Position numbers and translations under genes: made by a program. A DNA stretch of 38,585 nt from a virus: IMG/VR virus record IMGVR_UViG_3300031963_000388, positions 1-38,585 of that record, one strand, 5' to 3'. Positions 29,439 to 38,100 of the stretch are shown here, piece after piece (the stretch's first letter is position 1; every line of letters begins with the position of its first letter). Under the pieces are notes generated by a model. That model was given only the letters and a program-made list of their open reading frames with translations, made no database searches and was not told where the DNA came from.

Positions 29439-32366
29439 ATGCCAAAGTTCGATTTCTATCCCAGCTTCAACGCCGGTGAGGTTTCCCCCCTCATCGACGC
29501 CCGCACCTCGCTGGAGAAATACCGCAGCGCCTGCCGCACGCTGGAGAACTTCCAAATCCTCCCCTACGGCGGCGTCATCCGCCGCCCGGGAACGCAATAC
29601 CTTGGGGATGTCAAAAACTCCGCAAACCCAACCAGGCTCATCGGATTCAACTTCAGCACCACCACCCGGTTCGTGATCGAGTTGGGCGTGGGCTACATGA
29701 GGTTTTGGCGACCGGACGGGACACTGGTAACGGCGGCTTCCAGCCTTGCGTCCGCATGGGCCAGCGGAAACTACTACATCGCCGGAAACTATGTCACCAA
29801 TTCCGGAACGACATACTACTGCAACACGACGCACACCTCGGCAACATTTTCAACGGACTTGTCGGCGGGCCAGTGGACGGCTCAATCGGTCATGGAAGTG
29901 CCGACCCCTTATACCGCCTTCGTGCTGCAAGAAATTCAATACACGCAGGTCAACGACATTGTCTATTTTGCCCACGCAAACCATCCCCCTTACAAACTTT
30001 CCCGCCTTGCCGACAACAACTGGAAAATAGAGCAGGTTGATTTCGATTACCCTCCTCTCCTTGAGCAAAACGCCACCGAATCCGTCATCAATATCTACCC
30101 AAACCCCGACACATGGCAGGTTGGCACCTCCTATGTCAAAGGCGACTATGTGAAACCTCCGGCGTGGACGGCCAATACCGCCTACTCTGTGGGAGTCATT
30201 GTTCTGGACAGCAGCATCGCTTACAAATGCACGGTCGCCCACACCTCCCCGGCGACCTTCGCGACAACCAATTGGGCCGCACAAAACCAAGCTAATCAGT
30301 CCTTTTATTATTTTGCTATGAGCGACCACCGGTCGGGTTCCAGTTTTGGCACAGACCAAGCCGCCGGAAAATGGTCACTTTATCCAATTCCGTTGAACGA
30401 AATGGGAAAGTATTCCGTGAGCGCCGGAAGCGGTTTTTTTGATTCCACCAAGGTTGGGTCGCAGGCGGAACTCAAGTGGCAACAAAGCAATTCCTATAGT
30501 GAAATCCAAATTGCAGGAAATTGGGTCTCCCCCACCTTGGAAGTCAATGGAAGCTGGGATTTTCAAACCACGGGAACTTGGACTGCCACCATTCAAATCC
30601 TGCGCGTCACCTCGGAGGTTCTTTCATCTGGGCGGATCGTTGCCACGGCAATCCTAAATTCCAATATAATCAGAGTATATCATCCATTCCACGGTTGGAA
30701 CAATGGCGATGTGATTTGTGTCGGGGACGGGATCACGGCTTCAAACAATTATGCAACTACTGCGGCAACGATCACCGTAATAGACCAGCACAATTACACC
30801 TATCCCATCAGCGGAAACACGCAAACTGGCTATCGGGATATTTACCCGGAGAACTTGACAAAAATGGAAATTGTCAGGGAATACGATTCCAATGGCGACC
30901 GGAACATTGTGTCCTCCGGCACAGAAGCCACAAGGGTCGGTTTGAAGATTCGCGTGATAAATTGGGTAAGCCAAACCAATGCAAGGGTTCGATTGGAGAC
31001 AAAAGAAAAAGTCAGCGGAGGAATCGCCACAATTATTGCTCCGGCAACCATCAATGTAGATAAATGGCTGGGAAGTGGGCCGCGCCTTCAACGCAACACA
31101 AAATACTTTGCGTTTAGTGCATTCAGTCAGTCGCAAGGCTACCCACGCGCCGTGGCACTCCACCAGCAACGCCTTTGCTTCGGAGGCACCTCATCCCAGC
31201 CCACCGCCGTGTGGGGCAGCCAAATCGACGATTTTGAAAATTTTGAAATCGGAGCGCAGTCGGACGATGGTCTGCAATTCAACCTCGCCGCGTCGGAGGG
31301 CAACCGGATTACTTGGATGTATTCGCAGCAGAATTCATTGTTGGTCGGCACCACCGGAGACGAGTGGGTGGTCTCTTCGGCAGACACCTCCTCCTCGCTT
31401 TCCGCCACCAATATCGACGCCAAGCGCCAGTCTGCCTACGGCTCCAAATATATGCGAGCCATACTGGTCAACGATGTCCTGCTGTTTATCCAGCGCAACG
31501 GGCGCAAGGTGCGTGAACTCGTCTACGAACTCAACAAGGACGGGTGGGTCGCCCCGGATTTGACCTTGCTCGCCGAACACCTCACCGCCGGGGAAATCGT
31601 GGAACTCGCCTACCAGCAACAGCCCGATGCTGTCCTCTGGTGCGTCCGGGGCGACGGGGCGCTCATCGCCATGACCTACGAGCGCGACCAAAAGGTCGTC
31701 GGTTGGCACCGCCACCTCATCGCCGATGCCGCCGTGGAATCGGTGGCAACCATCTACGGAAACGAAACCGAGGATGAGGTCTGGATGGTCGTCAAACGAA
31801 CGATCTCTGGAAACACCACCCGCACCATCGAACGCTTCCCGCTCCTCTGGCGCTCAAAATTTGATAGCCTCTCAACCGCAGATTACCGTTTTTTGGATTC
31901 CCACACCACATTCTCCTCCGGTGCGGTGAATCGCTCGATCACCGGCCTGTCCCGGCTGGAGGGCAAGACCGTCACCGTGGTGCAGGGGGAAAGCGTGGTC
32001 ACGCGCACCGTGGCCAGCGGAGCGATCACCGTTCCAACAGCCGACGCCGGATACCTCGGACTGCCCTACACTTCCACCCTCACCCCGATGAAACTCGATG
32101 CCGAATACGAGGACGGCACCTCCCAAGGCCGCAAAAAGCGCATCCACCAAATCGTCGTCCGCACCCTCAAGTCTCGGGGGGGGCAAGTCCGCACCAACAA
32201 CGGGGACTGGTATAGCCTCGCCAGCACCACCACGACCGGCGACCAAAAAATGATTCTTGCGGGAGCATTCGGCCTCGACGCCGATGTCTCGTTGAGGCAG
32301 ACTGATCCTTATCCAATGTGTGTTTTGGCTATAACCCCGAAATGGGACGCATACGGCAATGAATAA
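29439..32366 (+). CDS. Tail tubular B-like (nozzle) protein with carbohydrate-binding-like inserts
   Basis: The 975-residue protein matches the T7 gp12 type. It starts FDFYPSFNAGEVSPLIDARTSLEKYRSACRTLENFQILPYGGVIRRPGT; a middle section reads PRAVALHQQRLCFGG, ENFEIGAQSDDGLQFNLAASEGNRITWMYSQQNSLLVGTTGDEWVV; and the C-terminal part has QIVVRTLKSRGGQV. Two inserted modules, residues ~105-148 and ~225-281, have the aromatic-and-Gly pattern of CBM5/12-type domains (WASGNYYIAGNYV ... TYYCNTTHTS; AYSVGVIVLDSSIAYKCTVAHTS). They probably bind surface glycans. The protein forms the tail nozzle beneath tubular A. Confidence 0.85.
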   Translation: MPKFDFYPSFNAGEVSPLIDARTSLEKYRSACRTLENFQILPYGGVIRRPGTQYLGDVKNSANPTRLIGFNFSTTTRFVIELGVGYMRFWRPDGTLVTAASSLASAWASGNYYIAGNYVTNSGTTYYCNTTHTSATFSTDLSAGQWTAQSVMEVPTPYTAFVLQEIQYTQVNDIVYFAHANHPPYKLSRLADNNWKIEQVDFDYPPLLEQNATESVINIYPNPDTWQVGTSYVKGDYVKPPAWTANTAYSVGVIVLDSSIAYKCTVAHTSPATFATTNWAAQNQANQSFYYFAMSDHRSGSSFGTDQAAGKWSLYPIPLNEMGKYSVSAGSGFFDSTKVGSQAELKWQQSNSYSEIQIAGNWVSPTLEVNGSWDFQTTGTWTATIQILRVTSEVLSSGRIVATAILNSNIIRVYHPFHGWNNGDVICVGDGITASNNYATTAATITVIDQHNYTYPISGNTQTGYRDIYPENLTKMEIVREYDSNGDRNIVSSGTEATRVGLKIRVINWVSQTNARVRLETKEKVSGGIATIIAPATINVDKWLGSGPRLQRNTKYFAFSAFSQSQGYPRAVALHQQRLCFGGTSSQPTAVWGSQIDDFENFEIGAQSDDGLQFNLAASEGNRITWMYSQQNSLLVGTTGDEWVVSSADTSSSLSATNIDAKRQSAYGSKYMRAILVNDVLLFIQRNGRKVRELVYELNKDGWVAPDLTLLAEHLTAGEIVELAYQQQPDAVLWCVRGDGALIAMTYERDQKVVGWHRHLIADAAVESVATIYGNETEDEVWMVVKRTISGNTTRTIERFPLLWRSKFDSLSTADYRFLDSHTTFSSGAVNRSITGLSRLEGKTVTVVQGESVVTRTVASGAITVPTADAGYLGLPYTSTLTPMKLDAEYEDGTSQGRKKRIHQIVVRTLKSRGGQVRTNNGDWYSLASTTTTGDQKMILAGAFGLDADVSLRQTDPYPMCVLAITPKWDAYGNE

Positions 32367-32775
32367 CTACACCATCCGCCATTACACCGAGAATGACTAC
32401 GAGATGCTGTGCGCGTGGAGACACGCTCGCGGGAAAATTTCCCTTCCGGCAGTCATGCTCCCAAAATGCGGCGTCGTTTGCGAACTTGACGGCAAGCCGG
32501 TCAGCGCCCTTTTTCTCCACATGGATAATTCCTGCGGGATGTGCATGGCCGACCATGCGGTTTCCGCCCCGGGGCTTTCTCTCAAAAAAGCCATCACGGC
32601 TTTCAAACATTGCGTGGCTTGCCTCAAGAAAATCGCCGCAGACCTTGGCTACCACACCATCGCGGTATTCACCTATCCGGGGATTGCTCGCGTTTTGGAA
32701 CGCCATGGGTTTCGCAAAGCCGAATCCAACCTTATGCAAATGTTCGCGCTGACAAAGGAGGTTCAAAATGGCTGA
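32359..32775 (+). CDS. GNAT-like N-acetyltransferase-fold protein
   Basis: The 138-residue protein has the acetyltransferase-like pattern seen in podophages between tubular B and internal virion genes: IRHYTENDYEMLCAWRHARG, LPKCGVVCELDGKPVSALFLHMDN, then helices and AVFTYPGIARVLERHGFRKAE at the end. Whether it acetylates anything is unknown; related proteins are mostly uncharacterised. It overlaps both neighbours by 8 nt. Confidence 0.7.
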   Translation: MNNYTIRHYTENDYEMLCAWRHARGKISLPAVMLPKCGVVCELDGKPVSALFLHMDNSCGMCMADHAVSAPGLSLKKAITAFKHCVACLKKIAADLGYHTIAVFTYPGIARVLERHGFRKAESNLMQMFALTKEVQNG

Positions 32776-33562
32776 TCCCGGAACATGGTTAGCCGTTGGT
32801 TCTTTAGTTCTTACTGCCGCCTCGACGGGCGTTGCGATGTATTCATCTAGCCAGCAAGCCGCCTCGCAACGCGCCATCGCGGAATACAACCGCCAGATCA
32901 ACGAGCAGAATGCCGCCATCGCCCGCAACGCCGCCATCGTCCAATCGCAGGCCGCGCAATACAACGCCAAAGTCACGGAGAACATGGCCAACTACCGCCA
33001 GCAGGCGGCGGACGCCCAAACCAGACAAGCTCAAGAGCAAGCCAACCGCATCCGCGAGCAGCGCGACCGCATCCTCGGACTCCAGCGCAGCCAATACGCC
33101 GGCGCTGGAGTCACGGCCCAAGGTTCCCCGCTTGCTGTTTTGGCTGATACCTTTTATCAAGGGGAACTTTCGGCTACCGACGAGAAGCAGAAAGCCTATG
33201 AATTTTCGCGCCAGCAAAACTACCAAGCCGGAATGGAAAAGGAAGCTGCTCAATACCAATACGCCACCGCTCTCTGGGAAGAGAAAACCGCCGGAGCCGG
33301 TTACCGGATCGGGATGCGCCAAGCCTCCATCCAGCAGATGGCCGGTATGGCTCAAGCCGATGCCACACAAATGGGAGGCTACGCCGCGCTGGCCTCCGGC
33401 GTCGGCAGCATGGCCAACACCGGCTTGTCCGCTTACGGAAACTCCACATCAAACTCCGGGGCAATCACCGGCTATGGAGGCCAGCAATATGTTCCAAAAA
33501 CATCCGCCACCGGAGGCCGATACTACGCTCCGTCTAGCGGAAGCATCCAACCCGTCCGCTAA
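32768..33562 (+). CDS. Internal virion protein (gp14-like)
   Basis: The 264-residue protein has a hydrophobic start (WLAVGSLVLTAASTGVAMYSSSQQAASQ) and a long Gln/Ala-rich helix (residues ~28-110, with QQAADAQTRQAQEQANRIREQRDRI). QYAGAGVTAQGSPLAVLADTFYQGELSATDEK and a Gly/Ser/Tyr-rich end follow. The pattern resembles the small internal core protein of T7-like phages (gp14), ejected to form a channel in the outer membrane. Its VLADT codons match the dispersed motif with one mismatch. Confidence 0.75.
   Translation: MADPGTWLAVGSLVLTAASTGVAMYSSSQQAASQRAIAEYNRQINEQNAAIARNAAIVQSQAAQYNAKVTENMANYRQQAADAQTRQAQEQANRIREQRDRILGLQRSQYAGAGVTAQGSPLAVLADTFYQGELSATDEKQKAYEFSRQQNYQAGMEKEAAQYQYATALWEEKTAGAGYRIGMRQASIQQMAGMAQADATQMGGYAALASGVGSMANTGLSAYGNSTSNSGAITGYGGQQYVPKTSATGGRYYAPSSGSIQPVR
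33138..33151 (+). repeat. One-mismatch variant of the dispersed motif (copy 11)
   Basis: TTTTGGCTGATACC differs from the consensus by one base and is followed by TTTTAT, as in copy 8. The codons read VLADT, which fits a conserved segment of this protein family. It may therefore be coincidence, or a protein-coding ancestor of the motif. Confidence 0.4.
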
Positions 33563-33567
33563 AAACC

Positions 33568-35190
33568 ATGCCTGCCATCCGACTCGCCGACATCCCGAAC
33601 GCTCCCAGCCTCCCAACCCCTAGCGGAGGGGCGGGCATCACCACCGCCTCGGTTGCCCGTGGATCGAATTCCATGCTGGATCAAACCCTCGAACTCGATG
33701 CGTTCTCGCAGGAGGCCCGCGCCGCCGGTCGTTTCGCCGAGGCAATCGGCGGACTCGGCGATGTCGCTCAAAAGTGGGGTCAGAAATTTGCCGAAGCAAA
33801 GGATGCCTCCGACATTTCCCGCGCCGAGACAATCCTCCAGAGTGCGTGGGAAAAGCAGCAGACCGACCAGATCGGAAAACCCGTCGAGCAATGGGGACAG
33901 ATCTGGAACCAAAACCAAAATGAGGCCAATCGCCAACTCGGCGAGATCAAATTCAGCAACAACGCCGCCGAGAAGATCAATCCGTATTTTGATCGATGGT
34001 CTGCCCTTTCAACCGTGAGAATCGATGGGCAGGCCAAGAAGCAAGAAATTGCAGGATTCCGACAAAACATCGAAGCAAATGCCATATCCAAGGTTGCTAC
34101 CGATGATTTTGAGGGAGCATTCTCTGTATTGGACGATTCGGCAAAAAAAGGAATCCACACCCCAGAGGAGGTCACCCTGTTCAAATCCCGGTTGGTTGAC
34201 AATATCCAGCGTAAGACCAAAGAACAGCGTAACGCCAATGTCGCCAGCAAAACGATTGGCGACCCCATCGCTGCAGAGCGCGATTTGAGCGAAGCCATTT
34301 TAAAAGGCAAACCAAGCGAACTTTTCCCCGAACTCACAGACAAGGCCGACCAAGTTCGCGCCTACGATGCTGCCCGCGCCGAGGCTACACGCTACCGGCA
34401 ACGCCTCGATGACGATGCGCTCGACATGATCCTTACCGGGCAACTTTCCAATGAAAAAGATGTGCGTGGTTTCGTGGGAGATGCCTTGCCGGAACAGCAG
34501 GTTTTGCCGCTTCTCAAGGCGCTTTCGGATACCCCGGTTCAACGCGAAAAGGCGCTATCCATGCGACCAATGGTCTATGCCATGGCAGACACCTACAACC
34601 CCGATAACGACGACGAAAATCGGAGCGAGTATTTCAAAATCCGCGACACGATTTTCCAGCTACCGTCCGACCAACGAGAGGAACCGCTGGCATTGTTGCG
34701 GAAGGCGCGGGATGAAAAAGCCGATCCCACCCCGCTGAATGTCGCAAAGAGTCAACTCAAAGACCTGTTCGACGCCGGTCAGTTTGGATCGTGGGAAGTG
34801 GGCGATGACAAAAAGCCAAAGAACGAGCAGGAGTGGAACAAATACATCGAGGCCGGTCGCAAATACGCCGGTCACAAATCTTCGCTGGAAAACTGGGCGA
34901 AGAACAACCCTCGCGAGGCCAGCAGCCCGGACAAGGTCTACGATCAATTCAACCGGAATCTTAATTACGAGCGCCAACTCCAAAAATTCCAAAAGGAAAA
35001 AAGCAGATGGCGGTTTCCTTGGGAGGATGCCGCGCCGGTCGCTCCGCCTGCGCCTCCAATTAACCCGGATGATGTCATGCAGAAAATCAAATCCAAATCC
35101 TCCCTTACCCCGAAGGCGACCAAGAAACAGATCATGGATGAGGTTCGCCGCATCGATTTTGACACCCCCCTCCCGGAAATGCCTAGCTAA
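33568..35190 (+). CDS. Internal virion protein, helical
   Basis: The 540-residue protein is largely helical and charged, starting MPAIRLADIPNAPSLPTPSGGAG. It has LELDAFSQEARAAGRFAEAIGGLGDVAQKWGQKFAEAKDASDISRAE, then repeated amphipathic helices and a basic, Pro-containing end (RWRFPWEDAAPVAPPAPPINPDDVMQKIK). The position between the gp14-like gene and the giant gene corresponds to gp15-type internal core proteins of T7-like phages, which are ejected into the cell. Sequence similarity to gp15 itself is not evident to me. Confidence 0.65.
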   Translation: MPAIRLADIPNAPSLPTPSGGAGITTASVARGSNSMLDQTLELDAFSQEARAAGRFAEAIGGLGDVAQKWGQKFAEAKDASDISRAETILQSAWEKQQTDQIGKPVEQWGQIWNQNQNEANRQLGEIKFSNNAAEKINPYFDRWSALSTVRIDGQAKKQEIAGFRQNIEANAISKVATDDFEGAFSVLDDSAKKGIHTPEEVTLFKSRLVDNIQRKTKEQRNANVASKTIGDPIAAERDLSEAILKGKPSELFPELTDKADQVRAYDAARAEATRYRQRLDDDALDMILTGQLSNEKDVRGFVGDALPEQQVLPLLKALSDTPVQREKALSMRPMVYAMADTYNPDNDDENRSEYFKIRDTIFQLPSDQREEPLALLRKARDEKADPTPLNVAKSQLKDLFDAGQFGSWEVGDDKKPKNEQEWNKYIEAGRKYAGHKSSLENWAKNNPREASSPDKVYDQFNRNLNYERQLQKFQKEKSRWRFPWEDAAPVAPPAPPINPDDVMQKIKSKSSLTPKATKKQIMDEVRRIDFDTPLPEMPS

Positions 35191-35192
35191 TC

Positions 35193-38100
35193 ATGCTCCA
35201 ACTCATCGACGACGAAACAGCGTCCCGCTACTACAACGAAATCGACACGGCGACCGGCGACGATCTCCAGACCAAAATGTCCGCGCTGGAATCGTGGGCG
35301 ACTGACAAGAAAGCAAAGCAGCACCGGCAGGAGTGGGATCAAGTGTCCGGGGTCTTTACCGATTTCGACAATTATTCGGCTTCCGAGGGGCTTAATGATT
35401 TAGACGAGGAGTCCCGCTACCAATACGCCAACCGGCAATTTATCGCCCACCAGACCGGCGGCAAATTTGAAGACCAGATGTTCGTCTACCCGTCCAAGCG
35501 GGACGAGGTGACCGACCAGATGTTTGGCAAAACCGGGGTGTCCGAAAAGGAAGCGTTCAACCTTTTCAAGGGTGCGGTGGAATCCCGCAAGGCCAGCGAG
35601 GAGGCGCTTCGCGAATTGCCGGGCGTCTTGGCGCAGGGAGTCTTGAAGTCCGCCGGGGAAGGAAAGCAATTTGACGAAGTCGATTCGTGGTTTGCATTCG
35701 ACGGGTGGAAGCAACGCCATGCCGACAAGCTCGGCGCAATGCCTGCCGGGTGGGAAACCGCCATGCTCGACTCCGCCGTGAAGCTCCACGCCCGCACCGA
35801 GGCGCTCATGGCCGATGTCGCCCCAGAGAGCAAGCGGGCGATGGATGTGCTGATGAAGTTTACCCGACCGGAGGATGCGGAATCCCTGCCGGATGCCGAC
35901 CGCTCCGATGTGGAAAACCTAGCCAAGGATTTTGCCAAGCTCACCCCGGAGCAGAGGGATGGCATCTACGCGACTCTCTCCTATGCCGCCGAAGCTGATG
36001 GCGCGGGGATGGGCAAAGGATTCTGGGAAAAGGTCGGCGAGGGGGTCGCTCGCGGAGGTGTGAATATCTACGACGATGCCGCCATGACCGCCGAAGATCG
36101 GCAGGCACGGCAGAACATTTCGTTTTTCCAAGACCTCCTCGACAAGCCGCAGGCCGAGCCGGACAGGATGCAGACCGCCGAGAGCATCCAGATGCAGCGC
36201 GATATGGCGCAGGACGGGTTGGACAAAAACAAGGAACGCCTTGGAGAACTTCGTGTCATGCGCGAAATCCGCGACCTCGCCCAAGGTCGCATCGACCCCA
36301 TCAAAACCGAGATGGATGGTGTCCTCGGCAGCGTTGTGCAGGGCGCGTATGATTTCTCGCAGTCCGCCGCCTACACCGGCATGGCGATGATTCCCTATGT
36401 GGGACTGCCTGCGGTCATGGGGGCGCTGGCCAATTCCAACTACCTGCGGATGCTCGACGAGTATCCCGACATGGATGCCGATGCGGCATACAATCTCTCG
36501 CTGGCTATCGCAGGCCCGCAGGCGGTCATTGAGCGATTCCAAGGCGGACTTCTCCTCGGCAAGCTCCCGTATTTGAACCAAGCGATGAAGCGCCTCACCG
36601 ATGTGCGGGTGCCGCTCCCGGCTCGGCTCGGACTCGGCTATGCTGGAGTGGTTGGCGCGGAAACGGTCACCGAGCTGGCACAGGAGGCGATGCCAGTTGT
36701 TGCAGACCAGATCGCATCCGCCGTGCGCGAGGATATGCCGGAATTTGATTCCGAAAAGGCATGGGGCGAATACCGGGAGCAGGCACCCAAGATTTTTTAT
36801 TCCATGCTGTGGGGTGGACTCATCGGCGGAGGCGCAGTCGGCATCCGCGAACTGGATCGTTCCGGGGTCTTCATGCGGAATGTGCAGGAACTCGAAATGC
36901 ACGGCATCACCGGCGATGCCGCGCAAAACATCGCCGCCGAGCAAGACGCCGACAAAGCCACCACCCTGTTTCGCGAGGCGTGGGACAAGCGCAGCCCGGA
37001 AGATATCCAAGCAGGGATCAGTAAGCGGGCCGCGATGCTCGACGCCGCGCAGGCGACCCAAGCAAATCCCGACCTCCCAACCCGCCGGGTGGAGCAAGCG
37101 CCGGACGGCACGACAACCCACATCATCGAGCAGAACGGGCAAGCGGTCTACCGCACCAGCGATCCCGCCGCAGCGGACATGGCGCTCATCAACATCACTC
37201 GCATGATGGATCGCAGCCGCATCACCGGCACGACAACCGGCATCGTGGAATCCATGCAATTCATCGACCAAGTCAAACAAGCCACCAACCGTGGCGAGGA
37301 TGTCCAGAAACTCCTCCTCGATGGCGCTCCTCGCACTCTCTTTGATGACTACGAGGCTAACCCCACAGAGCAGAACCTCGACAACCTTTTTTCCACCGTC
37401 CGGGAATTTGGGTATGACATCAGCGAACCCGCCGAACTCGCAAACTTTCCCGTCCTTGCCAGCAACCAGGGTGAGCTTGCCGAGGGTATTTTCAAATCCG
37501 TGATCCGCATCCAAGATGGTGCGACCGGCGTGGAAGTCATGCGCGACTTTTCACAGGACAATCTCAAACGCGCCATCGGCGAGGGCCGTGTCACTATGGA
37601 TTGGGTGCGCGAGCAACTCAACCAAGTCATCCCGCTCATTGAGTCCGACCGGATCGAAGGGCGCAAACTCGGCACCGAAACCGACACCGGTGTGATCGAA
37701 TCGTTTTCCGATGTCGCCGTAGCCTATATGACCGGACGCATCCGCGACGAACAAGTCCCAGCCGGGTTCCGGGGATTCCTGCGCCGGATGGCCATCGTCG
37801 TCAAAGACATCTTCCGCCGCGCCTACCGGCTCAAACGCGCCATTGCCGATGGCAAAGTGGACTCCAACTTTGAATCCTTCCTCGCCGACTCGGTCGGCCT
37901 CAACCAGCAGGCCCGTGTGGACACCGCCAGCAGCAGGGTCAGCAAAGACATCATCACCGATGGCGGGCAGATGCTCATGGATTTCTCCATCGGTTCCCGA
38001 ACCAGCGCAGTTTCGACTGATACTCCCTCCATCCGCGCCAGCAACGCCACGATCACCGGCCCTGCGAACTACAGCATCGGAGCCTTCCACGGCACGCCGC

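Noticed and set aside
32290-32310. Further motif-like match GACTGATCC
   Set aside because: Only a partial match inside the tubular B coding sequence, within chance expectation.
35919-37514. 531-codon minus-strand frame in the right-hand part of the giant gene
   Set aside because: Shadow of the plus-strand gene, as for the other long antisense frames at 16463-18091 and 21920-22984.
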